Positions 52,752-61,244 of a stretch of 64,000 nt of DNA are shown here, in pieces. The stretch is taken from NCBI GenBank assembly GCA_041859095.1, contig JBHEKY010000016.1:62001-126000 (forward strand), written 5' to 3'. Origin of the DNA: UBA1422 sp041859095 (GTDB lineage: Bacteria > Bacillota > Clostridia > Peptostreptococcales > Anaerovoracaceae). Position 1 is the stretch's first letter. The number at the start of each line of letters is the position of its first letter. The notes below the pieces were generated by a model, which was not told the origin of the DNA, did no database searches, and saw only the letters and a program-made list of their open reading frames with translations. A program made the position numbers and the translations under genes.

Positions 52752-53238
52752 ACATTCCCTCTATTAAATCTACCAAAACCACCTTGCGTTCCAAGTCCAC
52801 ACCAGCAAAGAATTCCTCCACTGCCGGAACCAATAGTTCACCACCGTTATTTTTTTCGATGATAAACAGGTTTTGCGCCCCATTGTCCCTGACATCCCGC
52901 AGGATGCCTATGATTCCACGACTTCGGTCTTCCACTGTAAAGCCTAGAATATCTCTGATGTAGTAAGTTCCTTCAGGAAGTTCCTCAAGGTCTTCGTCAT
53001 TCATGAAAACCTCTTTCCCCTTGCAGGCTTCTGCACTTGTTCGGTCATCAACCCCTTTAATTTTTAAAATTACAAGGTTATCCTTATACCGAACTTGTTC
53101 AATGTTAACTTTTTCATCATTAAAGTATACGTTTTTGAGAGTTTCAAAACGTTCTTTGTTTTCACTGTATGGATAAATCTTGAGTTCACCCCGAAGACCC
53201 ACCACATTGACTACTTCTCCGATTTTAATCATGTTCAT
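52741..53238 (-). CDS. rimM: Ribosome maturation factor RimM
   Basis: A 165-residue 30S assembly factor with two beta-barrel domains. IGEVVNVVGLRGELKIYPYSE opens the first, and the PRC-barrel domain begins near YYIRDILGFTVE. It lies between khpA and trmD in the usual order. The start could be 6 bases later at a second ATG. Confidence 0.95.
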   Translation of the reverse strand: MNMIKIGEVVNVVGLRGELKIYPYSENKERFETLKNVYFNDEKVNIEQVRYKDNLVILKIKGVDDRTSAEACKGKEVFMNDEDLEELPEGTYYIRDILGFTVEDRSRGIIGILRDVRDNGAQNLFIIEKNNGGELLVPAVEEFFAGVDLERKVVLVDLIEGMYED

Positions 53239-53254
53239 TCTTCTCTATGATTCA

Positions 53255-53284
53255 GGCACATATATCCGAAAAGACATATGTGCC
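53255..53284. terminator. Hairpin between khpA and rimM
   Basis: GGCACATAT (53255-53263) and ATATGTGCC (53276-53284) form a perfect 9-bp stem. No T-run follows on the minus strand, so it may tune expression or stabilise RNA ends rather than terminate. Confidence 0.45.
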
Positions 53285-53296
53285 CGATTACAATGG

Positions 53297-53524
53297 TTAT
53301 ACAATTTCAACGACTACCTTTTTGTTTGCTTTGGTTGCAGCAGCCTTGACGACCGTCCGCAGCGCTTTTGCGATTCTTCCCTGTTTGCCAATGACTTTGC
53401 CCATGTCTTCAGGGGCAACCTTAAGCTGAAGAACCGTTGTCTGGCTATCTGTTGTTTCAGTTACCTCGACAGCCTCTGGATGGTCCACCAGGGATTTGGC
53501 AATGACTTCAACTAATTCTATCAT
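53297..53524 (-). CDS. khpA: KH-domain RNA-binding protein KhpA
   Basis: A 75-residue single-KH protein. The GKVIGKQGRIAKALRTVVKAAA segment contains the GxxG loop. With KhpB it forms an RNA-binding complex that affects cell division in Firmicutes. It sits between rpsP and rimM, the standard place. Confidence 0.95.
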   Translation of the reverse strand: MIELVEVIAKSLVDHPEAVEVTETTDSQTTVLQLKVAPEDMGKVIGKQGRIAKALRTVVKAAATKANKKVVVEIV

Positions 53525-53542
53525 TTTTTTGTACCGCTTCCT

Positions 53543-53785
53543 TTACTGTAAGATGCAGGCTTTTTTGAACAAGCTCCGAACGGTCTCGGTGGGTTGTGCG
53601 CCGTTATCCAGCCATTTCTTGGCTTTTTCGCTATCCAGCTTGATATCTGCCGGATCTGTCATAGGATTGTAGTAACCCAATTCTTCAATAAATTTGCCGT
53701 CTCTTGAAGAACGAGCATCCGCTACCACCACTCGATAGAAAGGCTTCTTATGTGCGCCCATTCTTCTCAATCTGATCTTTACCAT
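53543..53785 (-). CDS. rpsP: 30S ribosomal protein S16
   Basis: An 80-residue protein starting MVKIRLRRMGAHKKPFYRVVVADAR, with the family's IEELGYYNPMT. CAGGAGG precedes the ATG. Confidence 0.99.
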   Translation of the reverse strand: MVKIRLRRMGAHKKPFYRVVVADARSSRDGKFIEELGYYNPMTDPADIKLDSEKAKKWLDNGAQPTETVRSLFKKACILQ

Positions 53786-53820
53786 TTTTTGTTTCCTCCT
53801 GAAATATATAAAATCTTCTA

Positions 53821-55155
53821 TTAAAAACCTCTGAACATCCTTGGCAACTTTGCACCCGGCTTAGAGAGGGTTTTCATCATTTTTTTTGCATCCTCATACC
53901 GCTTGATTAAGCTGTTGATTCTGCTGACCGGTTGTCCGCTTCCTGCTGCTATCCGCTTACGCCTACTTGCATTCAGAACCGAAGGATCACGGCGTTCTGC
54001 TTTTGTCATGGACCGGATGATAGCTTCCATCTGAACCACTTCTTTTTCGCTTTTATCGACATCTACACCCTTCATTTGTTGGGATCCGGCACCTGGCATC
54101 ATTTCTAGCATTTTTGCGATGCCGCCCATGTTCTTAATCTGAGACATTTGTTCCAGAAAATCATCCAGGGTAAATTCGTTCTTACGAAGCTTTTTTTCAA
54201 GCTTTTCGGCCTGGTCTTTGTCGAAATTTTCTTCAGCTCTTTCGATGAGAGACATCATGTCGCCCATGCCTAGGATTCTACTTGCCATCCGCTCCGGGTG
54301 GAAGGGTTCCAGTGCGTCTATTTTTTCGCCCATCCCCACGAATTTGATCGGTTTGCCGGTAACTCTTCTGACTGATAGTGCAGCACCCCCACGGGCATCA
54401 CCGTCAAGCTTGGTCATAATAATTCCATCAATACCCAGCTTCTCGTTGAATCCTTCTGCGGTATTCACCGCATCCTGACCCGTCAACGCATCCACCACCA
54501 GTAGAATCTCGTGGGGCTTGACCGTTTTTTTGATTTGAGCCAGTTCTTCCATCAAGGGTTCATCAATCTGTAACCGTCCTGCGGTGTCGACAATCAGCGC
54601 ATCATTGCCTTTGAGTTCCGCTTGTTTCATAGCTTCCAGTGCGATTTTTGCTGGGTCTTTGCTGTCACGCATGGTAAATACCGGGGTATCGACAGATTTG
54701 CCCACCACTTCCAGTTGGTCGATGGCTGCAGGGCGATAAATATCGCAAGCGCATAGCATTGGCTTTTTGCCGTTTTTCTTTAGGTATAACGCCAATTTCC
54801 CGCAAGTCGTTGTTTTTCCTGTTCCCTGGAGTCCTACCATCAGATAGACAGTAAAGCCTCTGGGGGAGTAGGTCAGTTTGCTGTTGACCCCACCCATTAA
54901 CTCTGTTAGTTGTGTATTTACTATCTTTATGACCTGTTGAGCCGGGGTCAAACTTTGTAGGACGTCGGCGCCTAAAGATTTCTCTTTGACGGTTGCCACA
55001 AAGTCTTTCACGACCTTAAAATTTACATCTGCTTCCAGTAGAGCCAGACGAACCTCCCTCATAGCCGCATCAATATCCGCTTCTGTCAGGGACCCTTTGC
55101 CTTTTAAGATTTTAAAGGTTTTTTGAAGTTTTTCGGTTAAGCCTTCAAATGCCAT
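53821..55155 (-). CDS. ffh: Signal recognition particle protein Ffh
   Basis: A 444-residue SRP GTPase that targets nascent membrane and secreted proteins. It has an N-domain; a G-domain with GLQGTGKTTTCGKLA, DTAGRLQIDEPL and TKLDGDARGGAAL; and a methionine-rich M-domain with SGQPVSRINSLIKRYEDAKKMM for RNA binding. It directly follows ylxM. Confidence 0.99.
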   Translation of the reverse strand: MAFEGLTEKLQKTFKILKGKGSLTEADIDAAMREVRLALLEADVNFKVVKDFVATVKEKSLGADVLQSLTPAQQVIKIVNTQLTELMGGVNSKLTYSPRGFTVYLMVGLQGTGKTTTCGKLALYLKKNGKKPMLCACDIYRPAAIDQLEVVGKSVDTPVFTMRDSKDPAKIALEAMKQAELKGNDALIVDTAGRLQIDEPLMEELAQIKKTVKPHEILLVVDALTGQDAVNTAEGFNEKLGIDGIIMTKLDGDARGGAALSVRRVTGKPIKFVGMGEKIDALEPFHPERMASRILGMGDMMSLIERAEENFDKDQAEKLEKKLRKNEFTLDDFLEQMSQIKNMGGIAKMLEMMPGAGSQQMKGVDVDKSEKEVVQMEAIIRSMTKAERRDPSVLNASRRKRIAAGSGQPVSRINSLIKRYEDAKKMMKTLSKPGAKLPRMFRGF

Positions 55156-55166
55156 ATTTTTCTCCG

Positions 55167-55523
55167 TTATGCGTTGAGACGGTTGATGATTTCTTTCACT
55201 TGTTCCAATTCTTTTATTAAGTCTTTGTTTGAATGGTTCTGTTCCAACATGCGGGCAATCAGTCCATCAATCTTGAATATATCCATTTTTGTTTCTTCCA
55301 GTCTGGCAACCAGACCTAGTTTATCCTCATATTCCAGAAGCGCGTGTTCCGCGTTTTTTAACGTATCATGAACCCCTTGCCTGGAGATGCCGAACTCTTC
55401 CGCAATCTCCGAAAGGGATAAATTCTCTTCATGGTAAAGCCGCATGACTTCCTGCTGGCGTGTCGTCAACAAGGTTCCATAAAAATCGTTAAGCAGACTG
55501 AGTCGGGCAACTGAATCCAACAT
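55167..55523 (-). CDS. ylxM: YlxM-family SRP-associated helix-turn-helix protein
   Basis: A 118-residue protein with sigma-70 region-4-like HTH: LTTRQQEVMRLYHEENLSLSEIAEEFGISRQGVHDTLKN. It begins MLDSVARLSLLNDFYG. Family members associate with the SRP system; the Streptococcus homologue binds Ffh. CGGAGG 5 bases before the ATG at 55523 defines the start. It has a clear promoter and a dyad in its leader. Confidence 0.95.
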   Translation of the reverse strand: MLDSVARLSLLNDFYGTLLTTRQQEVMRLYHEENLSLSEIAEEFGISRQGVHDTLKNAEHALLEYEDKLGLVARLEETKMDIFKIDGLIARMLEQNHSNKDLIKELEQVKEIINRLNA

Positions 55524-55533
55524 GTTTTCCTCC

Positions 55534-55557
55534 GTGTGAAGTGTTCTCACTTGACAC
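55534..55557. promoter_or_regulatory. Dyad in the ylxM leader
   Basis: GTGTGAAGTG (55534-55543) and CACTTGACAC (55548-55557) form a dyad with one symmetrical mismatch and a 4-base centre. It sits just downstream of the -10 and just before the RBS, so a bound protein or hairpin there could limit expression. Confidence 0.5.
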
Positions 55558-55564
55558 CATGAGT

Positions 55565-55593
55565 ACTCTAACACAAGAGGTTATCTCTGTCAA
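55565..55593 (-). promoter_or_regulatory. Promoter of ylxM-ffh
   Basis: A perfect TTGACA (55593-55588) and TAGAGT (55570-55565) with a 17-base spacer on the minus strand. Confidence 0.65.
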
Positions 55594-55630
55594 GGCTTTT
55601 TACTTGTCATCCCACTATATTGCCCATGTG

Positions 55631-55662
55631 AAAAAAAATACCCCGCTATCAAAACGGGGTAT
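55631..55662 (-). terminator. Terminator after sppA
   Basis: ATACCCCG (55638-55645) and CGGGGTAT (55655-55662) form an 8-bp stem, followed by T8 on the minus strand. It ends the prpC-sppA transcription unit 46 bases after the sppA stop codon. Confidence 0.95.
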
Positions 55663-55708
55663 CTAAAACACTTCTGTGCGTAGATGTTATGATTGCCGAC
55701 TAGCCACT

Positions 55709-56794
55709 TTACTTTAAGATATCGCTCATATATGCGATTGGCATTTGGTCATTTTCTGCCATAATTTGCATCAGTAAGGACAAATCACTGGAAGATTGTT
55801 GTATGGATTTTACCTGTCCAAACAACTCATCAAGGAAACCAACTGATGGAGGGGATACGTAGAACACATCACAGTCTGTCAAGTCTTTGTCTTTCTGCAT
55901 AGTTGCAACTGCTTGTTCGAAGGTGCCTATCTCATCCACCAGCCCCAACTCTTGGGCCTGTCGTGCAGTATAGACTCTGCCATCCGCCAGTTTTACAACC
56001 TGGGGAATATCCATTCCTCTTCCACTAGCGACTATGGAAACGAATTGGCCATACGCCTCATCCACCAAGGATTGCAATATCGCCAACTGCTCAGGAGTCA
56101 TTGGATCCGTATAGCTGCCCATTGCTTTATTCTTTCCTGCCGTGATGGTGACGGATTTCACCCCGTATTTCTCTAGCAGGCCGGAAATGTCAAAATATGT
56201 GCCCATTGTGACTCCAATGGAGCCAGTCCAGCAATTTCGGTTTGCGATAATTTTGTCGGATGGTGCTGCGATATAATATCCGCCTGATGCCGCCATAGGC
56301 CCCATATAAGTGTAAACAGGTCGACCTGTTGTCTCTTGATACTCTCTAATTTTTAGGTATAGCTCATCACTTTCATAAACCCCGCCACCAGGAGAGTTGA
56401 CATATATCATCAGTCCTTTGTTGTCGTCATTATTGATTGCAAGATTGATACTTTCGAGGATAAACTGATGGTCGTATCCGGATCCTTCAGAGAAGACCCC
56501 CGATGAAGTTGCAGAAGAAATAACTCCTTCAACAAAAATAACTGCGATGTGATCTCCGGTTACATCCGCGTAATCCACATAATACTCATCTGAGGAATAC
56601 GAGGATCCCAACATCTCCTCCATGGTTCCCGACAATTGGTTGGCTATCATCTTGCATCCGCCACCGATGATGATGATGCCAAGGAGAATCCCTCCAATGA
56701 TTAGCAATGGCTTGCTTATGCCTTTTTTGGGTTTGATTGGAATGATTTCCTCATTCTCTTTGTTGTCAGATAGCATGATGTTCTCATCGTTCAT
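55709..56794 (-). CDS. sppA: Signal peptide peptidase SppA, single-domain
   Basis: A 361-residue membrane-anchored serine protease of family S49. It has a cytoplasmic N-terminus, a TM segment (about residues 30-50, GGILLGIIIIGGG), then the catalytic domain. The nucleophile Ser lies in MAASGGYYIAAP and the general-base Lys in TAGKNKAMGS. It degrades signal peptides after secretion. GGGAGG 8 bases before the ATG at 56794 defines the start. It is the last gene after thrS. Confidence 0.93.
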   Translation of the reverse strand: MNDENIMLSDNKENEEIIPIKPKKGISKPLLIIGGILLGIIIIGGGCKMIANQLSGTMEEMLGSSYSSDEYYVDYADVTGDHIAVIFVEGVISSATSSGVFSEGSGYDHQFILESINLAINNDDNKGLMIYVNSPGGGVYESDELYLKIREYQETTGRPVYTYMGPMAASGGYYIAAPSDKIIANRNCWTGSIGVTMGTYFDISGLLEKYGVKSVTITAGKNKAMGSYTDPMTPEQLAILQSLVDEAYGQFVSIVASGRGMDIPQVVKLADGRVYTARQAQELGLVDEIGTFEQAVATMQKDKDLTDCDVFYVSPPSVGFLDELFGQVKSIQQSSSDLSLLMQIMAENDQMPIAYMSDILK

Positions 56795-56833
56795 TGTGTT
56801 TCCTCCCAAGTCAATCAGTTCTTATTAATTAGG

Positions 56834-58573
56834 TTAAACAGCTTTCATTTGAATCTCTTCGAGGCATTTACTTAAGAATTCGTCAATCGTCATTTCGCCA
56901 AGCTCTCCCTCTTTGGATGAGCGGAGGGTCAAAGTCCCTGCCTCTGTTTCTCTTTCTCCAATGACGCCAATGTAGGAGGCTCTCCCATTTCTAGCTTCTC
57001 TAAGTTTATAACCGATTTTCTCATTGCGTAAATCGATTTCAACACGGAGTCCGGCTTCTTTAAGTTTCTGGCCTACCTGACTAGCATAGTCATTAAATTT
57101 TTCTGTTACTGTCAGCAATTTCACCTGTACCGGTGCCAGCCATAAGGGGAATTTCCCGGCAAAATGTTCAGTGAGAATACCTATAAATCGTTCTACTGAG
57201 CCAAATATAACCCGGTGAATCATGACAGGACGATGTTTTTCACCGTCTGCGCCAATATAGTTGATGTCAAATCTTTGGGGCATTTGAAAGTCAAGTTGTA
57301 TGGTTCCGCACTGCCACGTTCTACCGATAGAATCTTCCAGATGAAAATCAAGTTTTGGGCCATAGAAGGCGCCATCCCCTTCGTTAATTACGTAAGGTAA
57401 TCCTTTTTCCTCCATGGCTTCCCGTAAGGAATCAGTCGCGATATCCCACTCTTTTTTGGTGCCCATGGAATCCTCCGGTTGAGTGGATAATTCGATATGA
57501 TATTTAAATCCAAAAAGATTATACACATAGTCAATCATGTCGATGACACTTTTGATTTCATCTTTAATCTGTTCAGGCATCATGAAAATGTGTGCATCAT
57601 CCTGTGTAAAGGTACGTACCCTCATCAATCCATGTAGCGCACCTGAGAGTTCGTGGCGGTGAACCTGCCCCAACTCTGCCATGCGGATTGGCAAATCCCG
57701 ATAGGAATGCATGTTTCTGCCATACACCAACATAGCACCCGGACAATTCATGGGTTTAACCGCAAAGTTTTCTTCATCAATCTTTGTAAAATACATATTG
57801 TCCTGATAGTGATCCCAGTGGCCTGAGGTATGCCATAGTTCTTCATTGAGAATCAATGGTGTTTTAATCTCTTCATAGCCATTGTCACGGTGAAGTTTAC
57901 GCCAAAAATTCTCTAGTTCGTTTCGGATGACCATTCCCTTTGGCAGAAAAAATGGGAATCCGGGGCCTTCATCAAATATAGCAAATAGATCCATCTCTTT
58001 ACCAATCTTACGATGGTCACGCTTTTTGGCTTCTTCCAGACGTGCTAAATAGGCGTCCAGCTCTTCCTGGGAAGGAAAGGAGGTGCCATAGATTCGTTGT
58101 AGCATTTTTTTGGATGAATCGCCACGCCAATAAGCACCGGCAACCCCCGTCAGTTTGATAGCCTTAATTGCACCTGTGTTTTCCATATGCGGGCCCGCAC
58201 AAAGGTCTACAAAATCTCCCTGCTGATAAAAAGACAGTGCAACATCCTCCGGCAAATCCCGGATTAGTTCTACTTTATAGTCTTCACCCAGGTCTTGCAT
58301 TTTTTTGATGGCTTCTGCCCGTGGCAGTTCAAAACGTTCCAATGGCAAATTCGCCTGGATGATTCGCTTCATTTCCTTTTGGATTTTCAGCAAGTCTTCC
58401 TCTGTAATTTTGTGTTCCATATCAATATCGTAATAAAAACCGTTCTCTATGGATGGCCCGATGGCCAACTTAACATCTGGCCAAATTCTTTTTATTGCCT
58501 GCGCCATAATATGAGAGGACGTATGCCGATACGCCTCACGAACTTGTTGGTCACTAAAATCTATTTTTGCCAT
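56834..58573 (-). CDS. thrS: Threonyl-tRNA synthetase without TGS domain
   Basis: A class II synthetase of 579 residues. It begins directly with the N2 editing domain (HTSSHIMAQAIKRIWPDVKLAIGP, and CAGPHMEN for the second part of the editing site). The catalytic core follows (motif 2 around RMAELGQVHRHELSGALHGLMRVR; zinc ligand Cys in VKPMNCPG). A C-terminal anticodon domain with LLTVTEKFNDYA completes it. Normal ThrRS is about 635-645 residues with an N-terminal TGS domain. That domain is absent and cannot be recovered upstream, because the start overlaps ddl. No T-box is seen before it. Confidence 0.95.
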   Translation of the reverse strand: MAKIDFSDQQVREAYRHTSSHIMAQAIKRIWPDVKLAIGPSIENGFYYDIDMEHKITEEDLLKIQKEMKRIIQANLPLERFELPRAEAIKKMQDLGEDYKVELIRDLPEDVALSFYQQGDFVDLCAGPHMENTGAIKAIKLTGVAGAYWRGDSSKKMLQRIYGTSFPSQEELDAYLARLEEAKKRDHRKIGKEMDLFAIFDEGPGFPFFLPKGMVIRNELENFWRKLHRDNGYEEIKTPLILNEELWHTSGHWDHYQDNMYFTKIDEENFAVKPMNCPGAMLVYGRNMHSYRDLPIRMAELGQVHRHELSGALHGLMRVRTFTQDDAHIFMMPEQIKDEIKSVIDMIDYVYNLFGFKYHIELSTQPEDSMGTKKEWDIATDSLREAMEEKGLPYVINEGDGAFYGPKLDFHLEDSIGRTWQCGTIQLDFQMPQRFDINYIGADGEKHRPVMIHRVIFGSVERFIGILTEHFAGKFPLWLAPVQVKLLTVTEKFNDYASQVGQKLKEAGLRVEIDLRNEKIGYKLREARNGRASYIGVIGERETEAGTLTLRSSKEGELGEMTIDEFLSKCLEEIQMKAV

Positions 58574-59649
58574 TGTGTTTCCTCCATCGCTAATTCGATT
58601 AATCGATCAATCAGATCGGAATATTCTATACCGCTTGCCTCCCACAGTTTGGGATACATGCTGATTTTTGTAAAACCGGGCATGGTGTTAATTTCGTTGA
58701 AAACCACCGTTCCATCAGCCTCTAAAAAGAAATCGACTCTTGACAAACCTCTGCAGCCCATGGCCTCATAAATGGCCACCGCCGTCCGTCGAATTTCATC
58801 CAGTTTGCTCTCCGGTAAGTCTGTGACAATCTCGGTTTTAGATAGCTCGTTAATATATTTTGCTTCATAGTCATAAAATTCATTGGAAGCAATGATCTCA
58901 CCTACTTTTGAAGCCTGCGGCTTGCGGTTGCCCAGCACTGCCACCTCTAGCTCCCTCCCGCAGATTGCCTCTTCGATGATGATTTTGTGATCCTCCTCTG
59001 CGGCCTTTCGGATACCGTCAAAAAGTTGAATCGCATCCCATACCTTGCTAATGCCAACGGACGATCCTGCGTTCGCCGGTTTGACAAAGAGTGGAAATTC
59101 ATTATGGAAAGCTTCTGTCACCATTCGTATGGTTTCTGTGGGTCCGGATGCAAACCGAAATCGGTCCGTTGTTGTGTAATTTGCTTGGCGGATTCCCGAT
59201 TTTCCAACTATTTTTTCCACAATACTCTTGGTGACAGCTTTATCCATACAGGTGGATGAAGCCAGCACACCAGAGCCCACATAAGGAATCCCCAAAAGAT
59301 CAAATAGCCCCTGGATGGTTCCGTCTTCTCCATATTTGCCATGCAGTACCGGAAAAACACAGTCGGTAGGGATTTCGTCTCCGAGTAAGGTTCTGATGCC
59401 GGAGAAAGAGCGATCTGGCGAAAGAATCCCCCCCCGGTTACCGATCTTGTTTTCCCAACTGCCGTCGGCAATACGTTCCGGTGTCGCCTCAGTCAGAATC
59501 CATCGACCTTTTTTTGTGATGCCAAGTGTATGAATCTGGTAAATATCTCGATTGATATGATGTAAAATTGATGCTGCAGACAAACAGGATACTTCGTATT
59601 CTGAAGACATCCCCCCGAAAATAATCAACAATTCAAGTTTTTTTTGCAT
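58561..59649 (-). CDS. ddl: D-alanine--D-alanine ligase
   Basis: A 362-residue ATP-grasp ligase supplying the D-Ala-D-Ala dipeptide for peptidoglycan. It has LLIIFGGMSSEYEVSCLSAASI, HGKYGEDGTIQG, PLFVKPANAGSSVGISK, and the C-terminal NEINTMPGFTKISMYP. The omega-loop reads FYDYEAKY, the D-Ala-D-Ala type, not the D-Ala-D-Lac type, so it does not suggest intrinsic glycopeptide resistance. It lies between rpe and thrS. Confidence 0.96.
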   Translation of the reverse strand: MQKKLELLIIFGGMSSEYEVSCLSAASILHHINRDIYQIHTLGITKKGRWILTEATPERIADGSWENKIGNRGGILSPDRSFSGIRTLLGDEIPTDCVFPVLHGKYGEDGTIQGLFDLLGIPYVGSGVLASSTCMDKAVTKSIVEKIVGKSGIRQANYTTTDRFRFASGPTETIRMVTEAFHNEFPLFVKPANAGSSVGISKVWDAIQLFDGIRKAAEEDHKIIIEEAICGRELEVAVLGNRKPQASKVGEIIASNEFYDYEAKYINELSKTEIVTDLPESKLDEIRRTAVAIYEAMGCRGLSRVDFFLEADGTVVFNEINTMPGFTKISMYPKLWEASGIEYSDLIDRLIELAMEETQWQK

Positions 59650-59652
59650 CCT

Positions 59653-60315
59653 TTATTCCCCCTCAGCCGTCAGGTTTACAAATTCTCGGGTCGCTTGTTC
59701 CACGTTACTCCGCTTGAAAATGGAGGATCCGGCGACAATGATATCTGCTCCGGCATCCAATACCTGATGGATATTTGCTGGGGTAATACCCCCGTCTACC
59801 TCAATCTCAAAGGACAGCCCTGATTCCTTGCGATGATGACAGAGTGTCTGAATTTTTTCTAACGCAGACGGAATAAATTCCTGACCACCAAATCCCGGAA
59901 ATACTGACATGACCAATACCATTTCAACACGGTCTAACATGGGAAGCAGCACCTGCACATCTGTGTCTGGATTGATGGAGATTCCTGCTCTAAGACCATA
60001 TCCATGGATTTGGTCAATGATTCCTTCAATAGATGGGCATGCCTCCCAATGAACCGTAATATAGGCGGTGTTCGAAGTGACAAAATCGTTTAGATATTTC
60101 TCGGGTGATTCAATCATCAAATGAACGTCAAACGGCACATTTGTCTTGCCAAGCAGGCTTTTCATCACAGTGGCCCCAAAGCTGATATTAGGGACAAAGT
60201 GGCCATCCATCACATCCACATGAATTAGATGCGCGCCTCCCCTTTCAATGGCATTTACTTCTTCCCCCAATTTGGAAAAATCGGCGGATAATATAGACGG
60301 TGCGATTTTATGCAT
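59653..60315 (-). CDS. rpe: Ribulose-phosphate 3-epimerase
   Basis: A 220-residue TIM-barrel epimerase of the pentose phosphate pathway. It has APSILSADFSKLGEEV, HVDVMDGHFVPNISFG, VMSVFPGFGGQEF and EVDGGITPANI. AAAGG upstream gives the ATG at 60315. It follows rsgA, the classic Firmicutes order. Confidence 0.98.
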   Translation of the reverse strand: MHKIAPSILSADFSKLGEEVNAIERGGAHLIHVDVMDGHFVPNISFGATVMKSLLGKTNVPFDVHLMIESPEKYLNDFVTSNTAYITVHWEACPSIEGIIDQIHGYGLRAGISINPDTDVQVLLPMLDRVEMVLVMSVFPGFGGQEFIPSALEKIQTLCHHRKESGLSFEIEVDGGITPANIHQVLDAGADIIVAGSSIFKRSNVEQATREFVNLTAEGE

Positions 60316-60363
60316 GGTCAACCTTTCAATCGTTTTGTTATGAACATTATGGTGTTCGCTATC

Positions 60364-61230
60364 TTAGAATCTTTTGCTTTCTACTACCTCTTTGAACTGC
60401 TCAACATAGGAAGCATACCTCGAAGGATGGATTAGATTCTGCTCTACCGCATCACGTATGCGGCAAGCCGGTTCTGTTACATGGCGGCAATTATCATATT
60501 TGCATAATCCACGGAATGGTAACATTTCTGGGTAAAGCAGCTGCAGCTCATCGGGTTCCGCTTCAAGAACATTGAATGAGGTGAATCCGGGTGTATCAAA
60601 AATCATTGCGTTAAAGTCTGTTTTGAATATTTCTACATGTCGAGTAGTGTGTTTGCCTCGGCCTGTTTTGCCACTCACTTCACCCATTGGTGCCATAATC
60701 ATCGGGTTGAGCTGATTAATCAAGGTTGACTTACCCACCCCTGAAGGGCCTGCAAATGCGACTTTTTTGCCTTGAAGCATTTCTTTTAGACGGGGAAGCC
60801 CCCGGCCGGTCAAGCCACATACTTCAACCAGAGGATAAATTGAACTGTAGATGTTTTCAAGGTTTTCAACTTGTCTTTTCGTATTTAGGTCAATTTTGTT
60901 GATGCATATAATAATTTCTACTCGATTTTTTTCTGCCATAACCAGAAACCGATCAATGATATGGGTGTTCGGGTCAGGGTCTGCGACTGAAATCACTACG
61001 GCAACCGCATCAATGTTAGCAATGGGCGGACGAACCAAGTGGTTCTTCCTCGGCAGAAATTCATAGATTGTGCCATCCCCCATGGGATTTTTTTGGACGA
61101 GGACTTCATCCCCAACCATTGGCATAAATCCGTCTTTTTTAAAAATGCCCCTTGCCTTGCACCGCAGCACTTCCACCCCATCACTTACGAAGTAAAAACC
61201 GCCGATTCCTTTGACGATAATTCCTTGCAT
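60364..61230 (-). CDS. rsgA: Ribosome small subunit-dependent GTPase RsgA
   Basis: A 288-residue circularly permuted GTPase that checks 30S maturation. It has an OB-fold N-terminus (VLRCKARGIFKKDGFMPMVGDEV), an early NKID motif, then GPSGVGKSTLIN and DTPGFTSF. A C-terminal zinc finger follows (C...CRHVTEPACRI). GAGG before the ATG at 61230 sets the start. It lies between prkC and rpe, as is usual. Confidence 0.97.
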   Translation of the reverse strand: MQGIIVKGIGGFYFVSDGVEVLRCKARGIFKKDGFMPMVGDEVLVQKNPMGDGTIYEFLPRKNHLVRPPIANIDAVAVVISVADPDPNTHIIDRFLVMAEKNRVEIIICINKIDLNTKRQVENLENIYSSIYPLVEVCGLTGRGLPRLKEMLQGKKVAFAGPSGVGKSTLINQLNPMIMAPMGEVSGKTGRGKHTTRHVEIFKTDFNAMIFDTPGFTSFNVLEAEPDELQLLYPEMLPFRGLCKYDNCRHVTEPACRIRDAVEQNLIHPSRYASYVEQFKEVVESKRF

Positions 61231-61244
61231 TGTATTTACCTCGG

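Noticed and set aside
56834..58573. A frameshift or mis-sequenced N-terminus to explain the short ThrRS
   Set aside because: The upstream sequence is the intact, conserved ddl C-terminus, so no broken TGS domain is hidden there.
58561..59649. A vancomycin-resistance type ligase
   Set aside because: The omega-loop FYDYEAKY is the D-Ala-D-Ala form, and no vanH or vanX gene is near.
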